64,000 nucleotides of DNA from Cristatella mucedo (lineage: Eukaryota > Bryozoa > Phylactolaemata > Cristatellidae), in assembly GCA_009760855.2 (NCBI GenBank), contig WPIO01000002.1, positions 9,642,001 through 9,706,000 of the forward strand, read 5' to 3'. The position numbers and the translations under genes are program-made. The notes beneath the pieces were generated by a model. That model saw only the letters and a list, made by a program, of their open reading frames with translations. It made no database searches and was not told the DNA's origin. Positions 35,101 through 45,149 of the stretch are shown here, one piece after another. The first letter of the stretch is position 1; each line of letters starts with the position of its first letter.

Positions 35101-36256
35101 ACCTGATATAGTCGGACGATGACAGCGAGCCAGAGCCAGTTCCGCCGCCCGAGGCCCGGCTCCCTCCGCCGTCGGTCGTCGGCAGCGAAGCCGACGATCC
35201 GGCTACGGCGGGCAGCGGCTGTGAGCTGGCTCGGCTCGGCAGCGGCGCTGCGCTACCGGCAGTCGACACAGAAGCGGTGGCGACCGTCGCTACAGCCTGC
35301 CAAGAGGCGGCAAGAGGCATGCAGCTGCCGTCGGTCAGATGGTGTGAGCGCTTCCAGTGCGAGTGAAACTTCGCACTGCACGAGCTGCACAGCCCCTGGT
35401 TGTCGCAGCCGTCTCCGCCGCGGCACAGCATCGTGGCCGGCTGGCCGCAGAGATGACAGTCCCGCGAGGCAGGCACGGTCGGCGTGCGAGCAAGGGTGGC
35501 TGCTGCAACACGACCGTCGGCAGCGGCGGCCACGGCCGCTAGGGGGCTCTCGAGGCCGCGCTTGACGCGCTGCTGCTTGCCCAGCTCGGCGGCAAGCAGC
35601 AGCAAGTCGGCGGTGAGCCGGGCTAGCGTGCTTGCATCCAGCATCGCGCTCGAGTCCAGTAGCCACTGCCGCTGGCCGTCGGTGTGCCGCTCGACGTAGC
35701 CCAGGCAGTGCACGGCCGCCAGGACGGCGCGCGACCAATCGTCGTCGCCGTTGCCACCTCGCGCCAGGCCGGGAGGCAGCGGCGACGACAGGCGAACGGC
35801 GAGCCTACTGCTGCCCTGCGAGCTGGCGCGCAGCAACCGCTTGGCCTCGCCGACGAGAAACGACACGTCGTCGATGAGCGCGTCGATCGAGCCTGAGCAG
35901 TCTCGGGCGGCCGACAGCAGCAGGTCGGCGCTCAGGCGCGGGTAGAAGAGCTTGGCGTCGAGTGATGCAGTGTGTCGCTCGCACTCGGTCAAAATCATCG
36001 ACTCGATCGCGACGTCGTCCAGGTGCACGGCATTGGTGAGCTGTGTCAGCAGCATGTCCAGGTCGCCCGACTTCTTGGCGGCGACCGAGACGAGCAGCCG
36101 ATCCGAGTATGGATCGGTGATGCTTACCTTCGGGTGTAAGGAGCGGTGGTGATCGCCAGAGGCCGCGGTGGCAGCAACAGGGGACACACTTCCGGCACTG
36201 CTGCCACCGAACAAGCCGGCGATGCCGGCAGCGGACGTCGTTGAGGCATTGTGCAT
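24683..36256 (-). CDS. RNF31: RNF31 (HOIP) linear-ubiquitin E3 ligase, four exons
   Basis: HOIP is the catalytic subunit of LUBAC, which makes Met1-linked ubiquitin chains in innate immune and NF-kappaB signalling. Exons 36256-33337, 26382-26226, 25409-25204 and 24960-24683 join in frame to 1186 codons plus stop; human HOIP is 1072. Seen in order: a PUB-like helical region (about residues 45-235); a zinc finger starting [12 protein letters not shown] (267-305); a Ser-rich linker with a coiled coil; a UBA-like region ending [18 protein letters not shown]1 from CVTCLSTLP (about 809); IBR with [14 protein letters not shown]2 with CPKCQF and the catalytic cysteine in [10 protein letters not shown] (about residue 1000); LDD with [20 protein letters not shown] and [11 protein letters not shown] see no NZF zinc fingers, which human HOIP has. 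It is convergent with PARG. Confidence 0.95.
25204..25409 (-). CDS. RNF31: RNF31 exon 3, RING2 end and LDD start
   Basis: Acceptor CTGACTGCAG, donor GTGAGT. It encodes [20 protein letters not shown], then a Gln-rich helix [18 protein letters not shown] and [11 protein letters not shown]. HHPRxCLxYxRD is a HOIP hallmark containing the last RING2 zinc ligands. Confidence 0.94.
25476..25945 (-). mobile_element. LINE family A 3' end in RNF31 intron 2
   Basis: Begins 67 bases upstream of RNF31 exon 3 in gene direction. It has the (AAT)n tail, the 3' UTR blocks and coding remnants [19 protein letters not shown] and [17 protein letters not shown], with the same orientation as the host gene. Confidence 0.85.
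26226..26382 (-). CDS. RNF31: RNF31 exon 2, catalytic RING2
   Basis: Acceptor TATTGTAG, donor GTAAGC, 157 bases. The joined codon gives QAEG then [17 protein letters not shown], then [20 protein letters not shown]. The Cys in GGCMHF is the thioester-forming cysteine of RBR ligases (human HOIP Cys885). The exon is too short and too broken by flanking stops for a plain ORF search to show it. Confidence 0.95.
26390..27350 (-). mobile_element. Diverged LINE (family A relative), minus strand
   Basis: In RNF31 intron 1, starting a few bases from exon 2. It has the weak tail ATAATAACAATAATGAC, then blocks resembling the family A 3' UTR and, near 26810-26850, the complement of the [11 protein letters not shown] region. 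Blocks near 27060-27250 match the part just after the palm domain. It is older than the other copies. Confidence 0.6.
27408..27483. repeat. (GA)n microsatellite
   Basis: GA dinucleotide run of about 55 bases with GTGA/GTGT borders, in RNF31 intron 1. Confidence 0.95.
27560..27696 (+). repeat. SINE family 1 copy, best preserved
   Basis: GCCGAGTTGGTTTGGTCCAG, GGTTAAGGTGCTCGCCCCGA, GTCGTGGGCTCGAGCCCCAA and the tail AGATTAAGTTCTCTTGGGGC. About 10 bases are missing between body and tail. Confidence 0.9.
27719..27797. repeat. Perfect 23-bp hairpin around an AT-rich loop
   Basis: Arms 27719-27741 (starting ATAGCTTTCTTTGGTAGCCC) and 27775-27797 are exact reverse complements. The 33-base spacer is (AT)n followed by a T run. 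The right arm is the first stretch of the LINE family B copy that follows. Confidence 0.95.
27775..28390 (+). mobile_element. LINE family B 3' end, plus strand
   Basis: A 5'-truncated copy encoding [20 protein letters not shown], then [16 protein letters not shown] and [16 protein letters not shown], then [10 protein letters not shown] and stop. The 3' end is GACTTTGTGGAGTTACAGAC followed by an ACATT-rich tail near 28370. The same domain is in the copies at 39170, 41645 and 61617. Confidence 0.9.
29100..32197 (+). mobile_element. Decayed LINE family A, nearly full ORF2 length
   Basis: In RNF31 intron 1. Broken pieces run in order: an endonuclease remnant (SGGGVAIV near 29125), [16 protein letters not shown] (29705), [19 protein letters not shown] (30810), [19 protein letters not shown] (31145, catalytic YADD changed to YADN), [10 protein letters not shown] (31535), and the 3' UTR with an (ATT)n tail at 32100-32197. 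Another family A 3' end is inserted at 30384-30730. The element is far too broken to be active. Confidence 0.8.
30384..30730 (-). mobile_element. LINE family A 3' end inserted into an older LINE copy
   Basis: Minus-strand tail at 30384, 3' UTR, and a short coding remnant ending near 30720 ([16 protein letters not shown]). It interrupts the plus-strand LINE remnant of the same family. Confidence 0.8.
32198..33336 (-). other. RNF31 intron 1, unassigned part
   Basis: Contains copy 2 of the inverted unclassified repeat at 32250-32395. The rest, including several short plus-strand frames, shows no recognised feature. The RNF31 exon 1 donor GTGAGC lies at its right end. Confidence 0.5.
32250..32395 (-). 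repeat. Unclassified interspersed repeat, copy 2
   Basis: Reverse complement shares TTTGTCCGACAATCAAAT and TTTATGGTACCTTTCGAAAG, then a CTTCCACAT block, with 22970-23110. Confidence 0.65.
33337..36256 (-). CDS. RNF31: RNF31 exon 1, N-terminus through IBR
   Basis: A single 2920-base exon starting at ATG 36256 and ending at a GTGAGC donor. It holds 973 codons: PUB-like region, zinc finger, linkers, UBA-like region, RING1 and IBR. High GC creates many long antisense frames. The linkers are Ala-, Ser- and Gly-rich with CAG-type runs near 34640 and 34750. The ATG is the first in frame, but the extreme N-terminus resembles no family member, so a downstream start is possible. Confidence 0.93.
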
Positions 36257-36639
36257 GGCGGTCTTAGTAAAATCTCACAGCGTTTCGAGACTCCACACTA
36301 TCGACGTTAGGTGGCTGATGATCAGTGGAAAGCAAGGCTAGTAAGTGCCATCGCAAGGACAGGGTGCCAGGGCATGAGTCAAGGGTGAAATGCCTTCCCT
36401 TCGAAGCAGTGACACAGTAAAGAATACCATTAATGAACACTAGGGGCACTTAATGTGGTGTGTCGACACCACGTGTCTGTCATGAAGGCCGAGGTTGAGC
36501 TCCGGCTAAAACAGAAAAAGCTAGTTTCAGCGCTACAGCGTTAATCCTAAAGGCTGGGACATGCATTAAAAATGATTCGGCTGCATCGAATTTATTCTGG
36601 AGAGCCGCAGAGCTCAACCCCTTATCAAAAGGGCAGTAA
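36257..36639. other. RNF31 upstream region
   Basis: The 5' UTR and promoter of RNF31 should lie here. No TATA-like or other firm promoter element was recognised. Confidence 0.4.
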
Positions 36640-36815
36640 CTTTTGCATGCTGACCCTGTGCATGTCACCCCTAACCATATTATTCATTTTGTTTGTTTTT
36701 TCAAGCATGATTTTACTTACCATTCAATTGCATTTCACTTTACAGCAAATGTAAAGTGCCTAGAGAGAGATTAAGTTCTCTGAGGGCGCTTTATCAAGTG
36801 AATTATTATTATTAT
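36640..36815 (+). mobile_element. LINE family A 3' UTR fragment
   Basis: GCATGCTGACCCTGTGCATG, TCACCCCTAACCATATTATT, GAGATTAAGTTCTCTGAGGG and an ATT tail. Well preserved, with no coding part. Confidence 0.88.
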
Positions 36816-37550
36816 TAACTGAGAGTCAGGGCACAATCGAGAATGTGCATTCGAGGTAGCACATGCTATAAAGTAATGAGTCGGCTGATTCAACAACCTC
36901 ACTTGCATAGCTGGAGGAAGAGCCATGGTGGTCAACAAGGGAGTGCATGTTGGAGGGCTCCAGCACACGAATTGCAAAAGTCATATGACTCATAATGCAG
37001 ACACCATCAGCAGCACAGAGTACTTCATAAAGCATCAGGGAAGTTGCACATCCCCTCACGAGTCTCCACAGCAGTTTAGAGATAGCCGGCATAGGACCAC
37101 GGGTCAATTTGTTCATTACATCTTCAGTCGTTGCTAAGCTATCAGACACCAGTACTGGTTACCCACAGGCAGTTCTATGCTCTCGTGTAAAATCATAAAC
37201 TCGGCTTTCCAAGCCAAATATTAGGTTTTCCGATTTCAACATTTGGAGCTCCAACCATGGCCAGCACCTTTTCTACATCAGTCACCTTACAGCCTTTAAT
37301 GCCTTATAAATCAGCCGTAGTAGGTCTGCTCCTACCATCCATAGATCCTTAAGCTCCAGCTTCTTAGTAATCTCTGCATTGCTCATATCAGACTGTAAGC
37401 TATCAGCAGATTCTAGTTCCAAAATACTGCGGCTAGAGTTTGCCTAAAAATCGTCTATCTGAACCCAGAGCAATGGCACCCATAATTAACACCCACGACA
37501 ATTCAGACAGATGCTCATACGATGTATTATACCTGTGGAGCCAATGGTTT
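36816..37550. other. Flank with SINE tail and unassigned sequence
   Basis: A minus-strand SINE family 2 tail lies at 36886-36945 (GCTGATTCAACAACCTCACT, GAAGAGCCATGG). The remainder is unassigned. Confidence 0.45.
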
Positions 37551-37802
37551 CAGTTGAAACAAGAGGTAAAGACTGTCTTAAAGAAGTACAAGGTCAACAA
37601 TATTCAAACTTTAAAATATGCTCATATCCAATGGGTAGAATAGAAGACATTAGATCAACTTTGTTAAGATGCTGTAAAACTAGTACTAGAATATAAAGCA
37701 CTAAGAATCAACCACTCTGAACCAGAGATAGCAGGTATATTCCCTAAAATTAGAGATGGTTCAATCTTTGAAGAGTTCCTTAGAGACTTAAAAATTGAAC
37801 CA
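37551..37802 (+). repeat. Direct copy of a Polinton gene segment outside the element
   Basis: About 95% identical by eye to 44717-44965 inside the Polinton, in the same orientation. One extra base (TTAAGATG instead of TTAGATG) breaks the reading frame. Neither flank matches beyond these limits. Confidence 0.9.
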
Positions 37803-39077
37803 GGTCTCATCCTGACGTAAAAACATGGTACATTATATTGCATTATAAGATATTGTTACTGACGAGCTGAATAAGTCCATCTTCCTAGCATGAAAGCAGT
37901 CCTAAATGGCTATAAGTATACGGTGTACAAGTCTCTAGACCGAAGCCCAAAGCACAACTGACTCATTAGATTACAAATTATTGCACACACACTGTAGCGG
38001 TTTCTGCACTAACATCCTTAAGGCAGAAATATAGTGCATGTAACGGTGATGACCGTCCTCGTGGACACGCGACACATATTGATGAAGCTGACTCTTCGAT
38101 TAAGAATAACGAGTTGCAGACACTTCATTTATACACGCAGGTAATCAGCTGGTTGCACAGTACGTCAGCAATCAAGAGCTTCCATAACTTGACGAGTCAA
38201 TGTCCTCAGCGTCGAACAGCCAATTAACAACCACAGAAGGCTACCGATTCCCAGCACAAGCCATATCGTATCACTTCGAAGCCCAAAAGTACAAGTGAAC
38301 TGACTTTAACGGTGGACTTTTTGTGCAGCATAACCGTCGATTATGACATTATAGGTTCCTAATCATTCTAATTAGAGAACCAATCACAATCTGGCTTATA
38401 TAGCATTCCGACGGTAATCTGTAAGTCGGCGAGCGTCGGAAAATACGTTCCAACTAAGGTGATCTTGGAAGCGTCATTGAAATTTAAAAAACATACATTG
38501 GCCCCATTGCTTTACTGAGGCGAGCACTAAATGGAGCTCACAACAGTCTACAGCGGCCTCATTATTGTGTCCGGCAACCAAAGCCACTGCATGAGAGCAT
38601 TGAAAGGATTTCAGCTCGTCTGCCTGACCACGCGAGAGAATATCAGTTACCAAACTTAAGCGGGATCCGTACCGAGCTACGGCCGGTAACACATCCTTGA
38701 GAAGCTTTTGAGTGCCGCTCAGGAAACCCCCACAGAACTGCACTAGCAGTAAGATTATGAGTAAACACATTCCCGCGAGGAACGAGACAAAAAAGTACAT
38801 CCAGCACTATATTTCTCGCAAAGCGCAAAATGAAAAGGTATACCCGAGCAACTCTTAAAATATGTTCATACCGTCAAAACTAAGCTCAGCAAATCGTCGT
38901 CCGTGAAAGATAGAACCAACAGGAAACGGGTGGAATCGTCGGGAACCCCTGGACCGAGGAACCAGGCAATACCATGCTCACCATAAACCTTGTATTTAGG
39001 CTTTACTAATAATAAATTAATATTAAATACTTTAAATAAATTATTAATTTATCAAGAATTGTATTATAATCAAAGTA
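37803..39077. other. Polinton flank, unassigned
   Basis: Increasingly AT-rich toward the right. No gene or known repeat recognised; the open frame at 38474-38828 on the minus strand has no family features. Confidence 0.4.
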
Positions 39078-39169
39078 ATGGAAGGATTACTAACTGCAGC
39101 TAATATCTTTGGAGTGGGCGGAGACGTTGCTGCTTCCGCGTTCGGCCAGAACTTAGGTAATGTAATATA
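39078..39169 (+). pseudogene. Fragment of a possible older Polinton-like gene
   Basis: An ATG opens MEGLLTAANIFGVGGDVAAS and about 10 more codons, preceded by AT-rich sequence and cut by the 3' end of the LINE family B copy. The Gly/Ala-rich start resembles small capsid-associated proteins of virus-like elements in style only. I cannot assign a function. Confidence 0.35.
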
Positions 39170-39508
39170 TCTCCATCTGTAACTCCACAAAGTCATAAAG
39201 ACCATGTGGGTATTACGCAGGAGAGTTGTGTATAGCGCACTCACAGCCTAAGCGGCTTTTGGTACGCATTCGGTAGCCAACAGACTTCGTCTTACACAAC
39301 AAAGAGAAAGTGGGAAGCATAGCAGAGTAAGGGGAGCTGTTGAGGTAGTGAGTAACATGGAAGTAGCAGCTCAGGACCGCTGAAAAGGATGTGCCATAGT
39401 CGGCAGTAGTAGAGTAGCTGTCGTTGCGCAAGAATTGTGGAAGCGAATTCCACAGTCTAGGACCTGCAGAGCTAAAGCTTCTGTCGCCAACGGTCTTTTA
39501 GCGGAGAT
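39170..39508 (-). mobile_element. LINE family B, 3' part split off by the Polinton
   Basis: Minus strand, encodes [20 protein letters not shown] through the family B end CECAIHNSPA. It stops exactly at the Polinton left terminus, at the codon where the right-hand LINE fragment (61617 onward) begins. Together they are one interrupted LINE copy. Confidence 0.92.
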
Positions 39509-39510
39509 GC

Positions 39511-39660
39511 TGTAGGAAACCCTCGTTTGTTGACCATTTCCATTTTCAAACTCCTTTTATGTTCGCTAACGCTCATATATCGAAGTTTGAAAATGGAAAT
39601 AACCAAAAACTAGTCTTTTCCTACAACTTGAATGTTTGACTTGGATTTTTTTAATTTTCA
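39511..39660. repeat. Polinton left terminal inverted repeat
   Basis: Matches the reverse complement of the right end, for example AACCAAAAACTAGTCTTTTC against GACCAAAAACTAGTCTTTTC, with similarity continuing inward over TGAATGTTTGACTT. The outer ~115 bases are also an imperfect palindrome with the CGCTAACGCTCA segment near the loop. Confidence 0.9.
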
Positions 39661-41644
39661 ATTAAACATTTTATGTATTGAATCCGTTCTCAAAAAGGAA
39701 ACTCGTTTCACACCAAAGCTAGAAGACAAATGACATTGATGACATAACTCCAGGAAATACTGTTGCTTCGAGACTTCATAAATTAAAACTAACATTTATT
39801 GGAGCTAATAGAAAACATCAACGTTATGTTCTTGAAGGTAAAGATTATCCAGCTACTGAAATTGATGAGTTTTTTAATATTATAGTACCAAGTTATAACA
39901 GTGTATTACTTGAAGTAGCAACTAGATTTTCTTCATTCAAACTACAAACTAAGATAGCAGTACACCCACATCATGATCAGACTGATACTCATAGATATAA
40001 TATTATGACTAGTTCCAAATGAGTTACAGTCGTTAAAAGAACTTATTATACTAGTATTATTTTAAATCTATTGAAATCACTTAATAAATAATAGACAAAC
40101 TTATCGATTCAAATCCTGGCTCTGGTTGGAGATTAGTTGGTGTTAAAGGTCTTGAAATTAATATTAGTGAATATGTTCTTAGAAAGGGTTCTTCTTATTT
40201 AGAATTACCTCCTACTTAAGGAAAAAACGTCATTGTATCAATATAAAGAATGAAGATAATTATTGTGCTTTATGGTGTATATAAGGATTTTTAAATCCTT
40301 TAAATAATCATTCTGAAAGATATAATGACTTGTTTAAAATATTAAAAAATAATTATTCATCCCTTAATGAATCACTATCACAAATTGAATGGCCACTCAA
40401 AGTAATTGATACTAAAAAATTAGGTAACATTTTTAATGTTAGTATAAATTTTTATGAGTATAGTAGTAAATCTGGTATTTATCCTCTTAAAATTGTAAGT
40501 AGAAGATTATAAATTCCAAATGGACATATTAATTTGTTATTAATTAAAAAATCTGAAAAAAGTCATTATGTGTTGATAAAAAATTGTAGTAGTCTTTTTA
40601 GAACTCCTAATATGGGAGGTTCATTATTCTATTGTTATAGATGTATAGACAGATTCTTCAATTCTACAGATTTAGAAAATCATTTACTTATGTGTAATGA
40701 TGTTATTCCAGTTATTCTACTTTAAAAATGCCAGGTCTTCAAGAAAATAAGAAAACAGGTGAAATAAAAGATACTAAACTTTTGAAATTTAGTGATCATG
40801 CTAAACTGATTAAAGCTCCATATACTTGTCATGCAGATTTCGAGAGCGTGTGTAAAGACATGTGATATTTGTAATGAAAGTATGTTATCAAACAATGTTA
40901 ATCCACAATATTGTCATCATAAGTTAACTACTGGTAATTGTAGTGATTCATGTGCAAATATGCTTCAAGTTCCATGTGGTTCCTGTGCAATTGTTGTTGA
41001 CTATAATGGAAATATTGTTAAGGAGTTTATATCTAGAGGAGAAAAAGGTGTTGAACTACTTTTAGAATTTTTAATAAATTACTCTAGCGAGCTAAGGTAG
41101 AAGTTATCAGAATTCAAAGAACTGCCTATTGACATTGATGATGTTTCAACTGAAGACTTTAAGAATTCTAAAATATGTTGGGTTTGTAAAAAAGGATTTG
41201 ATAGTGAAAATAGTACAATAAAAGTTAGAGATCGTTGTCATTTTACAGGTAAATTTAGAGGAGCTGCCCATAAGCTTTGTAATTCACTTGTTAGATTTCG
41301 TAAAAGTTATTGTAAACTTCCTATCTTTATTCATAATTTCAAAGGTTATGATTCTCACTTGCTTGTAAAAGGAATGTCATCATTTAGTCTTTATAGCCAA
41401 CCTGTTGCACATAACATGGAAAACTATATGTAAATGTCATTTGATAATTTTGAGTTCAAAGATTCTTTTAATTTTATGTGTAATAAATTATCTGATGTTG
41501 TCACTTCATTAAAGAAAACAAATTCAAAGTTTGATATTACAATGAATATCTTTAAAGAACTATATCAAAAAATTAAACCTGATATTCCATTAGATATAGT
41601 ATCAAAAAAGGTGTTTATCCTTATGAACACAAGGATTGTAATGT

Positions 41645-43279
41645 AATCTACCTTCGTCTGTAACTCCACAAAGTCATGAAGACCATGTGGGTGTTACGCA
41701 GGAGAGTTGTGTATAGCGCACTCACAGCCTAAGCGGCTTTTGGTACGCATTCGGTAGCCAACAGACTTCGTCTCACGCAACAAAGAGAAAGTGGGAAGTA
41801 TAGCAGAGTCAGGAAAGCAGTTGAGGTAGTGAGTAGCATAGAAGCAGCAGCTCAGGACCGCTGAAAAGGATGTGCCGTAGTCGGCAGTAAGAGAGTAGTT
41901 GTCGTTGCGTAAGAACTGTGGAAGCGAGTTCCGCAGTCTAAGATCTGCAGACCTATAGCTTCTGTCGCCAACTGTCTTTAAGCGGAGGAATGGGACAGCT
42001 AATGTATTGTCCACACAGGACCTGAGGGCGTGAACAGGCTGAAACTGATGCAGCAGTTCACCTAGGTAGAAAGGAGCCAAGCCGTGGCGGGCCTTGTGAG
42101 TCAGGGTAAGAACTTTGCTCTGCATCCTTTGCTCAACCGGCAACCATCCTAGCTCTTTCAGAAAAGGAGACACGTGCTCAAACCACTGGGACTTGAAGAC
42201 TAGCCTTGCAGCCATATTCATAGTCCGCTGTAGTGGCATAATAGCTTTCTTTGGCAGCCCAGCCAAAAGGGAATTACAATAATAAAGCCGAGACAGAACT
42301 AAAGAGCTAGTTAATTTTTTTACAGGCCACTGTGGGAAACAGCTCCTAATCTTGGATAGGGATCGGATGTGATGGCTAGCTGTAGAGGCAGTCTTCTGAA
42401 TGAAGCTTTTGAAATTGAGGCAGCTGACGAACACGACACCTAAATTTTGAGCACCTGGTGAAGGTCGCACAATAGCATCACCTATTAGAACAGCACGGTC
42501 TTTATTCCAGCCACATGCTTAGAGTGTCCTATGAGCAGCAATTCGGTTTTAACATCATTTAATTTCAGAAAGTTTTCTGACATCCAGGATCGAATATCGG
42601 CAAGGCAAGCATTCAGTTTCTCAGTTGCTGCACCAGATTCCGACGGTTTAAATGACAAATACAACTGAGTATCGTCAGCATAAAAGTGATACCCTATTCC
42701 ATGGGCCTTAATCACTTTTCCCAGAGGTTGTGTATAAATGGAGAACAGCAAGAGACCAAGTACAGACCCTTGAGGGACTCCACAGGTGACCCTTCTCATG
42801 TCTGAGACCTGACCCACACACGACACGGATTGAACACGATCATACAAGTATGATTTAAACCACGCCAGTGCTTCGTCTGCCAGACCGATCGTTGTTCTCA
42901 ATCGTTCAAGCAGAACTTCGTGATCAATGGTGTCGAAGGCAGCAGACATATCTAGCAGAGCTAGGGCAGTGACATTCCCGTCGTCGTTGCCACGTAGAAT
43001 GTCATTGTTAACACGGAGGAGAGCAGTTTCAGTAGATTGCTGCCTCTTGAACCCTGATTGAAATGCTTCTGACATTCCATTATTTTTAATATGTTCAACC
43101 AGCTGCTTAGCAACAATTTTTTCAAGAATCTTTGATAAGAACAGAAGAAGGGAAACTGGGCGATAGTTTGCTAGGACCTCTGTGTTTAACCCATGCTTTT
43201 TAAGAATGGGTCTAACTATTGCGGATTTGAAGGAAGTGGGGACGACCCCTTTTCCCAAAGAAGCATTTAAAATCTTGGT
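41645..43279 (-). mobile_element. LINE family B insertion in the polymerase gene
   Basis: 5'-truncated non-LTR retrotransposon on the minus strand. Its reverse transcriptase includes [58 protein letters not shown] and [17 protein letters not shown], then NLGVVFVSCLNFKSFIQK and the shared C-terminal domain ending CECAIHNSPA. It keeps two frames of about 258 codons each, so it is younger than the gene it broke. Polymerase sequence resumes on both sides. Confidence 0.95.
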
Positions 43280-43418
43280 ATTCGTTTAATAGATTCAATG
43301 AGAAAGAAATTCCTAATATTAAAGCATTTAACAGTAAAATTAATTTTGATAAAATTATTAGTGAAGAAGAATATAATCATGCATTAAATGTTTTTGAAGT
43401 TTTTAACATGAAAGATTT

Positions 43419-43603
43419 GGGTGAGCCGTGATGGCACACTGGGTAAGGCGGTTGCTTTCACGGCCTCGGTCCCGAGGTCGTGGGTTCGATTCCTGCAGTG
43501 GGGCGACCCTTTATCGCCACTGCAAGCGGTGGTGACAGCCGTAAAGGCTCTTCTGTCGCTATACAAAAGAGGTTGTTTAATCAGCTAGGATTTATTTATT
43601 TAT
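43419..43603 (+). repeat. SINE family 2, best copy, in the polymerase gene
   Basis: Head GTGATGGCACACTGGGTAAG, A-box-like GGCGGTTGCTTTCAC, B-box GTGGGTTCGATTCCTGCAG, body GCAAGCGGTGGTGACAGCCG, tail TCTTCTGTCGCTATACAAAA, and an ATTT-rich end. It splits the ExoIII region of the DNA polymerase. Confidence 0.9.
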
Positions 43604-44680
43604 TATCATGATATTTGTCTAAAATAGACGTTGCACTTCTTGCAGATTGCTTTGAATCATATAAAAGTAGTTTTTTTGAGTTATTTAAACTAGATCCTAC
43701 TCATTATCTATCTGTACCACATTATGCTTGGTCTTGTACTTTACTTTATACTTCATGTACTATAAACTTACTAGGAAAAAAGGTGACTTACAACTGTATC
43801 AAAAGTTTAAGAACTTAATAAGAGGAGGAGTTTGTCAAGTGAGTAAAAGAATTTGTGTAGCTGATAACAATAATCATATTATGTATTGGGATGCAACAAG
43901 TTTATATCCAACTGCTATGATGTGGCACTTACCCATTACAGAACCAATTGAAGATGACTTAAGTAATTGGTCACTTAAAAAAATAATGTCACTACCAGCA
44001 GATGGTGATATAAGAATATTTGTTTTAGTTGATTTAGAATATCCAAATGAATTACACGATTTACATAATGACTATTCTTATTGCCCAGAAAGTAGAGTTG
44101 TTGACAGTTCTGAATATTCAAAATACCAAAAAAAGATTTTCAACAGGAGGAAGTGATGTTCCAAAATTGATTTGTGATTTCTCTAAGAATATTAATTATC
44201 TAACTCATTACAAATACTTTCAGTTTGTTGTTAGTAAAGGATTAATACCAACTAAAATACATAACGCTTACAAGTTTAATCAAAAACCTTGGGCTAAACC
44301 ATTTATTGATATTTTTGCAAAGAAAAAGATTGAATTTGATCGCAGAAAAGATAAGTTCAAAAGAAATCTTTACAAAGAATTTATGCGTCAGATTTTTGGA
44401 AAGACTTGTGAAAATGTCGAAAGCAGAACATGTGTTATATTATTAAACACAGGATCTGAAAAGAATGATTTATTGTATAATAAGTTAATGAGAGATCCTA
44501 GACTTAAAGAAATTAGATGCTTTGATATAACCCTAGTTGGTTTTGAGAAGATCAACGAATAGTTAGTTGGTTTTGAGAAGATCAACGAATAGTTAAACAT
44601 CCACTTGATAAACTTATTCCTGATTTAGATAGTTCATTTATCAGTGTTTCTATAGAGATTTGTGATACTTTTATAAACTA

Positions 44681-44962
44681 ATGGAATGTCATAGCAAGAT
44701 AAATGAAATGCTTGAAACGAGAGGCAAAGACTGTCTTAAAGAAGTACAAGGTCAACAACATTCAAACTATAAAATATGTTCATATCCAATGGGTAGAATA
44801 GAAGACATTAGATCAACTTTGTTAGATGCTGTAAAATTAGTACTAGAATATAAAGCACTAAGAATCAACCACTCTGAACCAGAGATGGCATGTATATTCA
44901 CTAAAATTAGAGATCGTTCAATCTTTGAAGAGTTACTTACAGACTTAAAAATAGAAAAATAA
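44681..44962 (+). CDS. Unknown Polinton ORF, 93 codons
   Basis: Starts at ATG directly after the truncated polymerase. Charged and helical, with the segments RGKDCLKEVQGQQ, ICSYPMGRIEDIRSTLL and RINHSEPEMACIFTKIRD. I do not recognise it. The last 83 codons have a frameshifted twin at 37551-37802 outside the element, so the segment has moved or belongs to a related second element. It may be the 3' part of a larger gene whose start was lost in the same deletion that removed the polymerase thumb. Confidence 0.5.
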   Translation: MECHSKINEMLETRGKDCLKEVQGQQHSNYKICSYPMGRIEDIRSTLLDAVKLVLEYKALRINHSEPEMACIFTKIRDRSIFEELLTDLKIEK

Positions 44963-45149
44963 ACAGTGTAAAGTCTGGAGCTTATTCTAAAAAATAGAAA
45001 TAACTAAACAAATAAAGAAAGAAATAGATGCTGGAAAGAGTTGTGACCTACCAGAATAATTGATTAAAGAGACTGTGGATTGGAAGATTTAAGAGCCAGT
45101 AGGTGTGGGTATTATAGTAGACGTTGAACGAGAATAATAAACTCCTTTA

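Larger units (their letters stand above)
39740..44660 (+). pseudogene. Protein-primed DNA polymerase B, interrupted and truncated
   Basis: Replicates the element in Polintons. Pieces in order: N-terminal region with GSGWRLVGVKGLEINISEY (about 40115) and a zinc-finger-like FYCYRCIDRFF...HLLMC (40630-40700); ExoI CHADFESV (40833); RDRCHFTGKFRGAAHKLC (41230); ExoII FIHNFKGYDSHLL (41328); KGVYPYEHKD (41610); after the [15 protein letters not shown] (43285); after the SINE, ExoIII YHDICLKIDVALLAD (43603); palm motif A DATSLYPTAM (43890); motif B FMRQIFGKTCENV (44383). The TDTDS motif C and thumb are missing. Several stops and frameshifts, a LINE at 41645-43279 and a SINE at 43419-43603 break the frame. 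Confidence 0.93.

Noticed and set aside
33666-35945. Plus-strand ORFs up to 313 codons opposite RNF31 exon 1
   Set aside because: Antisense shadows of a GC-rich coding exon; composition is Ala/Arg/Ser-rich with no domain.
43440-43500. tRNA gene with a good B-box
   Set aside because: It is the head of a dispersed SINE; the cloverleaf is incomplete and the same body and tail follow in other copies.
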